A stretch of DNA of 64,000 nucleotides from G963663775 sp963664255 (GTDB lineage Bacteria; Bacillota; Clostridia; Oscillospirales; Butyricicoccaceae), in the NCBI GenBank assembly GCA_963664255.1, contig OY760938.1:62001-126000 (forward strand), written 5' to 3'. Positions 15,920 through 24,635 of the stretch are shown here, one piece after another (position 1 is the stretch's first letter; each line of letters opens with the position of its first letter). The notes beneath the pieces were generated by a model. That model saw nothing but the letters and a program-made list of their open reading frames with translations, ran no database searches and was not told the origin of the DNA. The translations under genes and the position numbers were made by a program.

Positions 15920-17398
15920 GTGGATAGTCAAAAGCTATATGAAGACATTGGGAAACGCACAGGCGGAGATATTTACATTGGTGTGGTAGGGCCTGTACGT
16001 ACAGGAAAATCCACATTCATCAAGCGATTTATGGAAACAATGGTCATTCCGGGAATCGAAAATGTCTATAAACGGGAGCGCGCAAAGGATGAATTGCCGC
16101 AATCCGGTTCTGGAAAAACCATTATGACAGCAGAACCCAAGTTTGTGCCAGAGGAAGCCGCTGAAATTTCTACGCCGGGTGGCGGAAAGTGTCGCGTGCG
16201 TTTGGTGGACTGTGTCGGCTATATGGTGGATGGTGCGCTTGGAAGCATGGAGGATGATTCGCCGCGCATGGTGTCTACGCCTTGGAGCGAAGAGGCGATT
16301 CCTATGCGTGAAGCGGCAGAAATCGGCACCAAAAAGGTCGTCACAGAGCATTCGACCATTGGTTTGGTCATCACAACGGATGGCAGCATTACAGACATCC
16401 CAAGAGAAAATTATCAGGAGGCAGAAGACCGTGTCATTCAGGAATTAACGGACATTGGAAAGCCATTTATTGTGCTCGTGAACAGCACAAACCCGGTGGG
16501 GGAGCAGGCAAATACTGTGTGCGCAGGTCTGCAGGAGCGATTTGGCATTGAGGCGATGGCGATTAATTGCATGACACTGCAAATGCATGATATTGAGGAG
16601 ATTATCAGCCGTGTATTATATGAATTTCCGGTACGAGAAATTCGTATTGCACTGCCTCGTTTTGTCAGTGCCTTGCCGCAAGGGCATATTGTACAATCAT
16701 CCATTTATGATAGCATTCGGAATGCATCCGGCGAAATTGCAAAAATGCGGGATACATCTGCATCTGCATTGCAAATTAAAGAAAATTCTTATATTTCGGA
16801 AGCAGATGTTGCTGCAATGAATTTGGGTGCAGGTATTGTGAAAATGCGTGTCAGTGTGTTTAATCATGTGTTTTATGATATTATTGCGGAAGAAACGGGC
16901 GTGAAAATTCAAGATGAATCGGATTTGATTCAAATTTTAGCACAGTTGTCGGAAATCAAAAAACAATATGACCGCATTCATGGTGCATTGGAACAGGTTC
17001 ATGCCACTGGCTATGGCATTGTCCTTCCTGAAATTGATGAATTGACACTAGAAGAGCCCGAAATTGTGCGGCAAGGTGGACGATATGGTGTGAAGCTGCG
17101 AGCGTCGGCGCCCTCCATTCATCTAATTCGAGCCGATATACAAACAGAGGTATCACCGATTGTGGGCAGTGAAAAGCAATCGGAAGAACTGATTCATTAT
17201 TTGCTCAGTGAATTTGATGAACAACCACAAAAAATCTGGCAAAGTAATATCTTTGGTAAGTCATTGAGCGAATTGGTGAGTGAGGGATTGCATAATAAAT
17301 TGAGCCGTATGCCGGAAGATGCTCGTGGAAAACTGCAAGAAACCCTAACAAAAATTATCAACGAAGGAAGTGGAGGGTTGATTTGCATTATTTTGTGA
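15920..17398 (+). CDS. spoIVA: Stage IV sporulation protein A (coat morphogenetic ATPase)
   Basis: A 492-residue cytoskeletal ATPase that polymerises on the forespore surface to form the coat basement layer. It has the diagnostic Walker A GPVRTGKST (24-32), the region PQSGSGKTIMTAEPKFVPEEA, VRLVDCVGYMV, and TEHSTIGLVITTDGSI. The C-terminal region that binds SpoVM and SipL is full length. Translation starts at GTG 15920 with TAGGAGGGAA upstream; there is no in-frame ATG nearby. It is 34 bp after sipL, so the two form an operon. Confidence 0.97.
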   Translation: MDSQKLYEDIGKRTGGDIYIGVVGPVRTGKSTFIKRFMETMVIPGIENVYKRERAKDELPQSGSGKTIMTAEPKFVPEEAAEISTPGGGKCRVRLVDCVGYMVDGALGSMEDDSPRMVSTPWSEEAIPMREAAEIGTKKVVTEHSTIGLVITTDGSITDIPRENYQEAEDRVIQELTDIGKPFIVLVNSTNPVGEQANTVCAGLQERFGIEAMAINCMTLQMHDIEEIISRVLYEFPVREIRIALPRFVSALPQGHIVQSSIYDSIRNASGEIAKMRDTSASALQIKENSYISEADVAAMNLGAGIVKMRVSVFNHVFYDIIAEETGVKIQDESDLIQILAQLSEIKKQYDRIHGALEQVHATGYGIVLPEIDELTLEEPEIVRQGGRYGVKLRASAPSIHLIRADIQTEVSPIVGSEKQSEELIHYLLSEFDEQPQKIWQSNIFGKSLSELVSEGLHNKLSRMPEDARGKLQETLTKIINEGSGGLICIIL

Positions 17399-17436
17399 TG
17401 CAATGATACGTAATGGTTCAAAAATAAGATGTTGTG

Positions 17437-17466
17437 AAAAGGCGTCGGCATATCCGGCGTCTTTCT
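17437..17466 (+). terminator. Intrinsic terminator after spoIVA
   Basis: AGGCGTCGG (17440-17448) pairs with CCGGCGTCT (17454-17462), including two G-U pairs, around loop CATAT, followed by TTTCT. Confidence 0.6.
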
Positions 17467-17505
17467 GCTGCGACAAGAAAATAATAGGAAAAATGATAAA
17501 AAAGA

Positions 17506-17535
17506 TTGCATAGTGGGGATGCTTTATGATATAAT
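17506..17535 (+). promoter_or_regulatory. Sigma-A promoter for tRNA-Val
   Basis: TTGCAT (17506-17511), an 18-bp spacer and a consensus TATAAT (17530-17535), ending 9 bp before the mature tRNA. Confidence 0.7.
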
Positions 17536-17544
17536 ACAGTACAT

Positions 17545-17621
17545 GGAGATGTAGCTCAGCTGGTCAGAGCGTTCGCCTCACACGCGAGAGGTCGTGGGTT
17601 CGAGCCCCTCTATCTCCACCA
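17545..17621 (+). tRNA. tRNA-Val (anticodon CAC)
   Basis: A complete cloverleaf. The acceptor stem is GGAGATG/TATCTCC with one G-U, and the D arm is GCTC...GAGC. The anticodon stem TTCGC/GCGAG has loop CTCACAC, giving anticodon CAC. The T arm has loop TTCGAGC. CCA is encoded at 17619-17621. The T stem GTGGG/CCCTC contains one U-U mismatch at its second pair. It reads GUG codons. Confidence 0.93.
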
Positions 17622-17624
17622 TTT

Positions 17625-17650
17625 AAACCGTCCGAATGGGCGGTTTTGTT
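17625..17650 (+). terminator. Terminator after tRNA-Val
   Basis: AAACCGTCC (17625-17633) pairs with GGGCGGTTT (17638-17646), with one G-U, around loop GAAT; TTGTTT follows. Confidence 0.7.
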
Positions 17651-17746
17651 TATATAACTTTTAGGCGCACTTAATAAAAGTCGTTTTGTGCTGACGACAA
17701 AAGTACATTAAAAAAATAGACAAGTGGTTTAAAATAAGACTTGTCA

Positions 17747-17771
17747 GAGACTGTCCTGAATTTTGTGTTTC
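17747..17771 (+). repeat. IS256 terminal inverted repeat, left
   Basis: 25-bp end: GAGACT, six bases, AATTTTGTGTTTC. It pairs with the inverted copy at 19085-19109. Confidence 0.8.
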
Positions 17772-17802
17772 CGCTCCGTGCGGCAAGAAATAAAACGAGG
17801 GT

Positions 17803-19014
17803 TTAGCTGGCAAGTTGTTCCGCGAACAGCACCTGCAGCTGTGCCAGCACCAAATCCCAGCTGCGCTGACGTTGTGTCCACTTTTTCTGGATTTTGTCCT
17901 GTGCGAGCCACAGCATTTTCAGCAAACTTTGGTCGGTGGGAAATACTGCTTTTGTCTTGGTAACCTTGCGAAATTGGCGGTGCAGTCCTTCGATGCAGTT
18001 GGTGGTATAGATAATTTTTCGCACCTCTGGAGGGTAGTTGAAGAAAGTACTTAGGCAGTCCCAATTATTTTCCCAACTACGAATCGAGCTTTGGTATTTA
18101 GCACCCCATTTGTCTTTCATCGTCATTAGGTTATCCAGCGCAAGCTCTTCTGATACAGCACCATAAACGGTTTTCAGGTCTTGTACGAATTCTTTGATGT
18201 CTTTATAGCTGACATATCGTGTGGAAGAACGAATTTGATGCACAATACAACGTTGAATCTGTGCCTTTGGGAATGCCGCACCAATCGCTTCTTTGAATCC
18301 AGTTAGTCCGTCTACACAGAACATGCAAACCGTTTTCACACCACGGTTTTTCAGCTCATTCAGAACTGACAGCCAGAACTTGCTGGATTCATTTGCGCCG
18401 ACATAAATGCCCAAAATCTCTTTGTATCCGTCTAAATTCATGCCTAAAACCACGTAAGCTGCCTTACTGACAACTGTTTTGTCTTCACGCACCTTGTAGT
18501 GAATCGCATCCATAAAAACAAACGGATACACCTCGTCTAATGGTCTGGACTGCCACTCTGTCACGAGTGGCAGCACTTTGTCTGTAATCCGGCTGACAAG
18601 CTCTGCGGACACCTCCACGCCGTACAACTCCTGAATCTGGTCGTGGATATCACGAGTAGACATCCCAGCTGCATACAATCCCAAAACCTTTTCTTCCAAA
18701 CCAGTGATATTTCGTTCGTGTTTTGTAATGATTTTCGGCTCATATTCACCGTTTCGATCCCGAGGGATCGAAAGCTCTACAGGTCCCAGTTCTGATTTCA
18801 CGGTCTTCTTGGAATACCCATTGCGGTGGTTATCTGTCTGCTTGGCAGACACATCGCTTTTGGCATAGCCGAGTTGTTCTTCCAGTTCTGCTTCCATCGC
18901 ACCCTGCAGCACTTCCTTAAACATTTCCCGTAACAAATCCAGCACTTCGGTGGTACTGTTAGGGTTAGCTTCCCGAATGAGTTGTTTGACCACTTCTTTT
19001 GGTATCATAGACAT
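17803..19014 (-). CDS. IS256-family (Mutator-like) transposase
   Basis: A 403-residue DDE transposase. Recognisable segments in order are REMFKEVLQGAMEAELEEQLGY, SIPRDRNGEYEPKI, YPFVFMDAIHYKVRED (first catalytic Asp), FCVDGLTGFKEAI (second), QRCIVHQIR, and TTNCIEGLHRQFRKVTK (the IS256 C-terminal signature around the catalytic Glu). I placed the start at the MSMIPKE methionine because AAGGAG lies 8 bp before it; an upstream in-frame ATG at 19074 lies before that ribosome site. It is full length with no frameshift. Confidence 0.94.
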   Translation of the reverse strand: MSMIPKEVVKQLIREANPNSTTEVLDLLREMFKEVLQGAMEAELEEQLGYAKSDVSAKQTDNHRNGYSKKTVKSELGPVELSIPRDRNGEYEPKIITKHERNITGLEEKVLGLYAAGMSTRDIHDQIQELYGVEVSAELVSRITDKVLPLVTEWQSRPLDEVYPFVFMDAIHYKVREDKTVVSKAAYVVLGMNLDGYKEILGIYVGANESSKFWLSVLNELKNRGVKTVCMFCVDGLTGFKEAIGAAFPKAQIQRCIVHQIRSSTRYVSYKDIKEFVQDLKTVYGAVSEELALDNLMTMKDKWGAKYQSSIRSWENNWDCLSTFFNYPPEVRKIIYTTNCIEGLHRQFRKVTKTKAVFPTDQSLLKMLWLAQDKIQKKWTQRQRSWDLVLAQLQVLFAEQLAS

Positions 19015-19084
19015 ATAAAATGCTCCTTTGCAGTAAGTTTTAGATCTATTTCTATCCTTACCGCTCCGGAGCATGTTTAAACTA

Positions 19085-19109
19085 GAAACACAAAATTATT
19101 TATAGTCTC
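19085..19109 (-). repeat. IS256 terminal inverted repeat, right
   Basis: Inverted partner of 17747-17771. It also supplies the accidental stop codon of the relic gene to its right. Confidence 0.8.
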
Positions 19110-19416
19110 AATTCTCTTCCTAAATTAATTAATGTAATTGGTAAAATCAAACACCTTCTATCTAAATGTTCTTTTTCGTATATTTCTTCTTCAAATTCTA
19201 AATAAAAATATGGAATTAAAGAAACTCTATTTTGATTTTCTTTCAAAAAATTTTGGTATATAGTTTCTTTTTCTCTACTATTTTCGCTCTCTTGTTCTAA
19301 TAATTGATTTTTTCTTGGTCTCTACTGCTTTTAATCAACGCAACTATCGAAACTGCAAGCGCCATTGCTGATAAAATATTACCTGTGATTTCTGGTAAAA
19401 TATTGATAATTTCCAT
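19110..19416 (-). pseudogene. Frameshifted, IS-truncated hypothetical gene
   Basis: On the minus strand an ATG (complement of 19414-19416) with a good AGAGGTGG site opens a 40-residue frame. It starts MEIINILPEITGNIL and has one membrane segment (SAMALAVSIVALI). The frame stops in a run of six A. Shifting by one base at that run restores a frame that continues NQLLEQESENSREKE through IPYFYLEFEEEIYEKE to the IS256 end, where the terminal repeat cuts it off. So the gene has lost one base and its 3' part. Composition is much more AT-rich than the neighbours, typical of mobile DNA. No function is recognised. Confidence 0.6.
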
Positions 19417-19465
19417 AAATCCACCTCTATGTTTTTGATTTGATTATATCATAAATAATTTTGAT

Positions 19466-19490
19466 TGGTTGCAAAATGGTTGCACGCCAT
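19466..19490. repeat. Short direct repeat near the att-like site
   Basis: GGTTGCA occurs twice in TTGGTTGCAAAATGGTTGCA. Tandem short repeats of this kind can be arm-type sites of a tyrosine recombinase (inference); they lie 60-80 bp from the guaA-like att sequence. Confidence 0.3.
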
Positions 19491-19496
19491 AGGTAA

Positions 19497-19539
19497 AAAC
19501 CCCTTGAAACCCTTATAACACAAGGATTTCAAGGGGTTT
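19497..19539. terminator. Long hairpin beside the att-like site
   Basis: AAACCCCTTGAAA (19497-19509) and TTTCAAGGGGTTT (19527-19539) pair over 13 bp, with an inner CCTT/AAGG. It could be a terminator, or a recombinase-binding palindrome like the one beside guaA. Confidence 0.5.
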
Positions 19540-19544
19540 AGATT

Positions 19545-19556
19545 TTACTCCCACTC
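19545..19556 (-). other. Putative att site: displaced guaA 3' end
   Basis: The minus strand reads GAGTGGGAGTAA, matching the guaA end GAGTGGGAATGA (27232-27243) at 10 of 12 positions in the same orientation. Both encode Glu-Trp-Glu-stop. The guaA 3' end is a known integration target for genomic islands (established), so this is read as the distal att copy. Confidence 0.5.
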
Positions 19557-20045
19557 GTCGAATATAAACATATATATTTATGTTTTCAAGCTTTTATTCT
19601 CGCTTTTTCCGAAAATTTCTCCGTATTATTCTCTGCTTACGAGTCAATAGTATCATATAAGTATCAATGGCGCAATGATAAACTGCCACCGTTATATGCT
19701 CACATGCACATTTTAATTGTTAACAAAACTGTCTGTGGCTCTGGTGCTACTGTGGAAATGCCTACTTCCCCGCCAAGTCAAACCCGATTTGTCCTGATTA
19801 GAACCTTGAGTTTGCTGCTATCTAAATCGTATAAGATACAAGCCCCCTATATTATACAACAGGGGCTTTGTATCTTTCAATCATGTATAAATTATAATGC
19901 CAAGTATTTATAATTTTTCCGATAAATTTGTACCCAGCGTTGTGAGTTACTAGTTTATTTATCTAGAGATTCCATCTGCCAAGACGGGCAACCTAGACAG
20001 TGCATACTGTAGCCCAGCCACTGACATATATGGAATAAAAGCGAT
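19557..20045. other. Non-coding stretch with one hairpin
   Basis: I see no credible gene here. A frame at 19704-19913 has no ribosome site and no recognisable sequence. The only structure is the hairpin at 19833-19876. The DNA looks like decayed island material. Confidence 0.5.
19833..19876. terminator. Bidirectional hairpin terminator
   Basis: AAGATACAAGCCCC (19833-19846) pairs with GGGGCTTTGTATCTT (19862-19876) with one bulged T. The 15-nt loop is AT-rich. It lacks a long U-tract, so efficiency is uncertain. Confidence 0.5.
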
Positions 20046-20470
20046 TTAAGCAATTGTGTCTGTTCGGACCGCATCGATGTTCGGATACTCGTCCAGATAA
20101 TTCAGAGAAATATCTTTTCTGCCGTCCGGCCAGATCGTCACGCGCTCCAGTAAATCGGTCGCAATCTCGCTTGTCAGTTCATCCAGCTCCGTGTATTTGC
20201 TGTAACTCTCGACAAAAAGGTTGTGTCCTGACTTTGCATCCGAAATGCACTGCAGGACTCCGCTTTTTCAGAAATCCCCTCAAGCCGCTGCAGCAATACT
20301 CAGAGACTATGGGTATTGCCGGTATGTGTCTCCAGCGGAGCATAAAAAGGCCTTTCTGCTGTGGGTCATCAAAAAGGGCCGCACGACGTTGGAATAATAT
20401 TGCTATTTCGAAGAACAAAGAGCAGGCAGATCTCTATCATGCAGCATGGAAGTGTCGATTGTCATCGGCC
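20046..20470 (-). pseudogene. Decayed site-specific serine recombinase, C-terminal fragment
   Basis: The minus strand encodes SGHNLFVESYSKYTELDEL, then TSEIATDLLERVTIWPDGRK and DISLNYLDEY before a stop at 20046-20048. This resembles the C-terminal region of large serine recombinases common on clostridial mobile elements. Upstream the reading frame shifts at least twice (LEGISEKAES and VLQCISDAK lie in different frames), and the catalytic N-terminal domain is absent. It is a relic of the enzyme that once moved an element here. The family call is from memory of such C-termini and is not certain. Confidence 0.5.
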
Positions 20471-20533
20471 CCGTAGCACAGCTATGGTATATTCAGTTTT
20501 AAGTTTCGGTCAAATCCAGCACCAATTCTTCGC

Positions 20534-21532
20534 TTAAATTGTTATAACCACCTTGCCCTTTGAATGTCCGGTATCAACTTTTTTCAATGCAGCATTGATA
20601 TCCTTAAATGCAAAGGTTGAGTCAATAGACGGCTTGATGTTTTTTGATTCCACAAATTTCGTGATTTCCTCCAACTGTTTGCCATCAGCACGCATGAATA
20701 CAAAGTGATATTCCTTATTTTGCTTGCGTGCCATGCGGTCTAAACCAGCACCTGCCATACCAAACACGCACCTTTTCCAAAAAGGGAAGTGGCGTTCTAA
20801 TGCAAATCGATAGTTTGGCATCCCCGCCAAGGAAACCAGCTTGCCGTGAGGCTTTAAAACGCCAAGTTCCTTTTCAATTTCTTTTGCTCCCAATGTATCC
20901 AGAACATAGTCTATATCAGACAGACGTTTTGAATAATCTTCTTCCTTATAATTAAGAAATTCATCAGCACCGAGATGAAGCATTCTCTGCCGACCAGACT
21001 CACCCCCGTTTGTGATGGTATAAAGCCCAAAGTGCTTTGCCATAGGAATCGCCATGGCACCAAGTCCGCCTGTTCCACCAGAAATGAATATTTTTTCGCC
21101 TTGCTGCGCATTGAACTTTTCTTTCAATACCTGATATGCGGTAAGCGATGTCAACGGAACAGCTGCTGCCTCTATATAGTCCAGACTGGACGGCATTTTT
21201 GCTACGGCATCTTCATGGACTGCAGCATATTCGGCAAATGCTCCAATACGCTGCTCCGGAAGCCTTGTATAAACAGAGTCGCCTATCTTAAATTTTGCCA
21301 CGCTCTTTCCCACTGCTTCAACAACGCCCGACAGCTCATTGCCCATTGTCAGTGGAAATTGATAATCGACAATCAATTTGATGCTGCCTCTTAAAATGAG
21401 CAGATCCAGCGGATTTACTCCGGCCGCCTTCACTTTAATCAGAACATCATTATCATGTAATTCCGGTATCGGGATATCATTTAGTTCGAGCGTAATTTCC
21501 TTTGAATAACCATTGATTTGTGCAGCTTTCAT
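20534..21532 (-). CDS. MDR-superfamily NAD(P)H quinone-oxidoreductase-like enzyme
   Basis: A 332-residue medium-chain dehydrogenase/reductase. It has the GroES-like N-terminal domain (AAGVNPLDLLILRGS, GNELSGVVEAVG, GAFAEYAAVHEDAVAKMP) and a Rossmann domain with ISGGTGGLGAMAIPMAK. It lacks the structural zinc cysteines of alcohol dehydrogenases, so it belongs to the quinone-reductase/enoyl-reductase branch, which reduces activated double bonds or quinones with NAD(P)H. GGGAGGG stands before the ATG at 21532. It is the last gene of a minus-strand series behind the OYE and nitroreductase genes, inside the putative guaA island. Confidence 0.85.
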   Translation of the reverse strand: MKAAQINGYSKEITLELNDIPIPELHDNDVLIKVKAAGVNPLDLLILRGSIKLIVDYQFPLTMGNELSGVVEAVGKSVAKFKIGDSVYTRLPEQRIGAFAEYAAVHEDAVAKMPSSLDYIEAAAVPLTSLTAYQVLKEKFNAQQGEKIFISGGTGGLGAMAIPMAKHFGLYTITNGGESGRQRMLHLGADEFLNYKEEDYSKRLSDIDYVLDTLGAKEIEKELGVLKPHGKLVSLAGMPNYRFALERHFPFWKRCVFGMAGAGLDRMARKQNKEYHFVFMRADGKQLEEITKFVESKNIKPSIDSTFAFKDINAALKKVDTGHSKGKVVITI

Positions 21533-21684
21533 TTTCACCCTCCCTGAGAAAAATACGTTTTTATATGGCAACACCGCACACATGTATTCTGTGCGGTGTT
21601 GCCTTCAGTGCTCCGCTGAATGAATCGACAGCTGGCCTACAGCAATTTACAATGTAGAGATCTTTCTGATGACTCCTTTTGCTT

Positions 21685-22758
21685 TCATTTATTGAAGATA
21701 CATTTTGTTTCAACGCCAAAGCACTTCGTGCACGAAATACATTTAGCAGGCGTTTTGTCCCCGCTGACCCAACGGTTAATCAGCTCCGGTTCCCGTATAA
21801 ATGGTCTGCACATTGAAATATATTCGATTTTTGTTTGATTTACAATATTTTCAAGCTTGTTAATGTCTCGGTGTCCGCCAACACAGATAACCGGTATATC
21901 AATTTCTTCTGCAATCTCCGCAGCGTATTGCTTGAAATATGATTCCGTTTCAGAATCGACCTTTCTGATTGTTCCTTCGTTCGCCCTGGATGATATAGTG
22001 CCACCACTAATTTCTACAGCACTCAAGCCTGCTTCTTCAAGCATTTTGCATATAAGCTTACATTCTTCAAAAGTCAGCCCCTGTTCCATAAAGTCATCGC
22101 AGTTTATTTTAGCCAAAACAGGATAATCCGGACCAACGGCCTCTCTGATCCCACGACAGATTTCCACAACCACTCTTGCTCTGTTTTCAGTATTGCCGCC
22201 ATATTCATCGGTTCGTCTGTTGAAATATGGGGTTAGAAACCGGCTCAGTAAATATCCATGCGCAACATGAAGCTGTACACCATTAAAACCAGCTTTTTTC
22301 GCTCTTATGGCTCCATTGATAAAGGCAGCCTTCATCGTCTCAATATCTTCTTTGGACATTTCCTGCGCCACAGTTTTGAGCACTAAATCCTCAACTGCGC
22401 TTGGCCCCCATAATGCTCCATCATTTTTGCTGTTGTTTTGCGCACCGTTGCAAACCAGTTGAACAATGATATTTGCATCGTACTTATGTACTGTATCCGT
22501 TAATATTTGATATTCCGGGATAAAAGAATCATTGTAAATTGCCATTTGACCCGGAACAATTCTTTCAATATCGGTTACATTAGTCAGTCCGGTTATAATG
22601 GTGCCGACTTCGCCTTTTGCAAGCTCTTCATAATGGCAAATCAGCTTTTCTGTCACATGCCCCAACGCATCCGCCCGCCCGTCATGGGTCGCTGAACGCA
22701 TAAATCTGTTTTTCATCTTCATCCCAGATAATTGTGTTTGATCAAATAGTGTTTTCAT
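21685..22758 (-). CDS. Old Yellow Enzyme family NADH:flavin oxidoreductase
   Basis: A 357-residue FMN-binding TIM barrel. Signature segments are MKNRFMRSATHDGRA, FNGVQLHVAHGYLLSRFLTPYFNRRTDEYGG, and ICVGGHRDINKLENIV near the phosphate site. The paired His in LHVAHGYL is the substrate-activating pair. The C-terminus ends in a Cys-rich segment (CISCTKC) like the first iron-sulfur ligands of longer family members, but the chain stops there. Members reduce enoates, nitro compounds or quinones. I chose the second methionine (22758): AAGGAGC is 8 bp from it and only 2 bp from the first. Confidence 0.88.
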   Translation of the reverse strand: MKTLFDQTQLSGMKMKNRFMRSATHDGRADALGHVTEKLICHYEELAKGEVGTIITGLTNVTDIERIVPGQMAIYNDSFIPEYQILTDTVHKYDANIIVQLVCNGAQNNSKNDGALWGPSAVEDLVLKTVAQEMSKEDIETMKAAFINGAIRAKKAGFNGVQLHVAHGYLLSRFLTPYFNRRTDEYGGNTENRARVVVEICRGIREAVGPDYPVLAKINCDDFMEQGLTFEECKLICKMLEEAGLSAVEISGGTISSRANEGTIRKVDSETESYFKQYAAEIAEEIDIPVICVGGHRDINKLENIVNQTKIEYISMCRPFIREPELINRWVSGDKTPAKCISCTKCFGVETKCIFNK

Positions 22759-22860
22759 GTTCATTCGCTCCTTATAATTTGTATTTGTTTTGAATAATAT
22801 GAAACGCTTTTATTAAGTTTACTGGATTCACCAACCATAATTTTCCTCACAGGACATTCT

Positions 22861-23718
22861 TCAGAGGGTCTTCTCTTGTTCCGGTATCCAAGAGAAAATA
22901 TAAAGCATATTCTCCGGTGCGGTAATCGCTGGGTTTGATAGTTTTTCCAATTTCCCGGAGAGTCCCTTTTCTAATGCAGTCAGATGAAAATGGCAGACGC
23001 CAATGCCGATATCTACTCTATGAATGTCAATGGTAGCTGCATCATTGCCGCCAGTAGCCTTTTCTTCATAAAAATGAAAAGCATGATTCGATTGAACGAC
23101 TCTCCAGGGCTGTTTATTCGTGGCAGAGGGTGCCAGACGCAGCATCTCCAAGGGCACAGAATACGCGTCGGCCTCTGCTTCTGTCAAGGGTGTTGTAAAA
23201 TCATTTTTAAAGAAGAGGGCGTTCCATTGTTTCCGTTGATTCGATTTCAGGGTCTTGCGAAAAAGGGATTCTGTCAGACTTTTTTTCGCAGCCGGATATC
23301 CTACGGCTGAAACAGCGGGGAACAGTTCGTTCTCTTTAACGCCCATGGCAGTAGCGAATCCGCTGCGGTTAAAGGTTCCGGCCAGCCAGCAGGTTCCAAG
23401 CCCCAAGTGAGTCGCATACAGAACCAGCCTTTCAAAATCGTACCCAAGCGCATCAAGAGCAAACTCACCCGCCGGTACGGTCGCACCGATAAAAAGCTTG
23501 GTGCCTTTAATGACGCCATAGGTTCCCAGCTTTTCTGTATTCGGTGCACCGTTCTTTTCTAACAGGCGAAAAGACACATGCACTCCAAAGGGATTTGATA
23601 AAGCGTTGGCATACGCCATGAGTTTTTCCTTAAGTTCCTCTGACAGAGGTCTTTCTTCATATGTCCTCACACTGTAACGTGTTTTGATTGTTTGTTCCAC
23701 TGGAAATTCAAATTTCAT
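22861..23718 (-). CDS. Nitroreductase-family flavoprotein
   Basis: A 285-residue protein of the nitroreductase fold, closest in layout to the duplicated single-chain TM1586 type. The first half has TRYSVRTYEERPLSEE (FMN phosphate) and LGLGTCWLAGTFNRSGFA; the second half has RLAPSATNKQPWRVV and HRVDIGIGVCHFHLTALEKGL. It likely reduces nitro groups or quinones with NAD(P)H (family inference). AAGGAGG lies 9 bp before the chosen ATG and 3 bp before an earlier one. It is the first gene after the TetR regulator, behind a promoter region that carries a TetR-type operator. Confidence 0.82.
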   Translation of the reverse strand: MKFEFPVEQTIKTRYSVRTYEERPLSEELKEKLMAYANALSNPFGVHVSFRLLEKNGAPNTEKLGTYGVIKGTKLFIGATVPAGEFALDALGYDFERLVLYATHLGLGTCWLAGTFNRSGFATAMGVKENELFPAVSAVGYPAAKKSLTESLFRKTLKSNQRKQWNALFFKNDFTTPLTEAEADAYSVPLEMLRLAPSATNKQPWRVVQSNHAFHFYEEKATGGNDAATIDIHRVDIGIGVCHFHLTALEKGLSGKLEKLSNPAITAPENMLYIFSWIPEQEKTL

Positions 23719-23776
23719 TTTCATCTGCCTCCTTATAAATCTTCTAATAACGTTTATCGTTCCACGCGCTTTATTG

Positions 23777-23792
23777 TAGAACGATCATTCTA
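23777..23792. promoter_or_regulatory. TetR-type operator upstream of the nitroreductase gene
   Basis: TAGAACGATCATTCTA is a near-perfect 16-bp palindrome (14 of 16 positions symmetric). On the minus strand it lies upstream of a TACAAT -10, so binding would block transcription of the three redox genes. It shares 13 of 16 bases with the site in the tetR promoter. Confidence 0.6.
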
Positions 23793-23986
23793 ATTTGTGT
23801 AAAAATATATTACTTTCTACACAACAATTCAAAATTGGGAAATGGAAAGTGCAAGGTTTTCGCAGTTTTGCTTCAATACGCTTGCACTTGAGATACGAAT
23901 TCAGGGTACACGGTGTACAGCTTTATGAAGTTTCTATCATTAATTTGTTTCTTATGCGCAAATTGAACCGTATTCGCCGCATCAGG

Positions 23987-24613
23987 CTATAAGCTTTCAT
24001 CCATCGTCGGTTCTGCTGATTTATTTAATAGACATTCATTATAGAGTAGCTTCAAGAAAAAATCTGCTATGCGATGCATTTTTTCTTTGCTTACTGAGGT
24101 TCTTCTCAGCACACGTATTCCAAGCAAAGTATGATGCAAAATCTCTGCCAAAGTTTCTGCATCATAATCACAGGAAAATTCACCTGTTTGCTGCCCTTCA
24201 CGAATAATCTCCGCAAAAAAATGCTCGGTTTGCTTAAATGCTTCTTCCGTCTTTTTTGTTACTTCATTATCTTGTGGAGCCATTTCAGTTGCTGCATTCA
24301 CAAAAAGGCAACCCAATCGCCTATCTTCATTTGCCTCGATGACATAGTCAAAGATATACTGCATTGCTTGTTTTGCCGTTTTTGCACGTAAAGTTTCAGA
24401 TTTTAGTTTGCCTGCCGTATATTCTCCATAGCGATCAATCGCTTTTAAATATAATGCATGCTTATCACCGAAGGTATCATACAGGCTTCTACGATGGATC
24501 CCCATATGCTCTACAAGGTCGCTCATAGATGTCTTTTCATATCCTTGTTCCCAAAATAATTCCATGGCTTTCTGTAGCACTACATCTTCCTCAAATTCTT
24601 TGCTTCGCCCCAT
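23987..24613 (-). CDS. TetR/AcrR family transcriptional regulator
   Basis: A 208-residue repressor. The N-terminal helix-turn-helix (VLQKAMELFWEQGYEKTSMSDLVEHMGIHRRSLYDTFGDKHALY) is followed by a ligand-binding C-terminal domain with LGCLFVNAATEMA. The layout is that of the AcrR-type regulators that govern xenobiotic reductases. AGGAGGT stands before ATG 24613; an upstream in-frame ATG at 24664 lies in the -35 region and is excluded. Operator-like sequences in its own promoter and in front of the adjacent nitroreductase gene suggest that it represses both. Confidence 0.9.
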   Translation of the reverse strand: MGRSKEFEEDVVLQKAMELFWEQGYEKTSMSDLVEHMGIHRRSLYDTFGDKHALYLKAIDRYGEYTAGKLKSETLRAKTAKQAMQYIFDYVIEANEDRRLGCLFVNAATEMAPQDNEVTKKTEEAFKQTEHFFAEIIREGQQTGEFSCDYDAETLAEILHHTLLGIRVLRRTSVSKEKMHRIADFFLKLLYNECLLNKSAEPTMDESL

Positions 24614-24635
24614 TGCCTTACCTCCTGTAATTAGA

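Larger units (their letters stand above)
17747..19109 (-). mobile_element. IS256-family insertion sequence
   Basis: A 1363-bp element containing one transposase gene and bounded by imperfect terminal inverted repeats. Both ends begin GAGACT and continue, after six divergent bases, with AATTTTGTGTTTC (17747-17771 and, as complement, 19085-19109; 20 of 25 identical). The flanking octamers ACTTGTCA and AATTCTCT do not match, so no target duplication is visible. This points to a rearrangement after insertion. The transposase is intact, so the copy may still be active. Confidence 0.85.

Noticed and set aside
19704..19913. 69-codon frame in the island edge
   Set aside because: It runs through the hairpin at 19833-19876, lacks a ribosome site and matches nothing I recognise.
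20054..20476. 140-codon plus-strand frame
   Set aside because: The minus strand here encodes recognisable recombinase sequence; the plus frame is its shadow.
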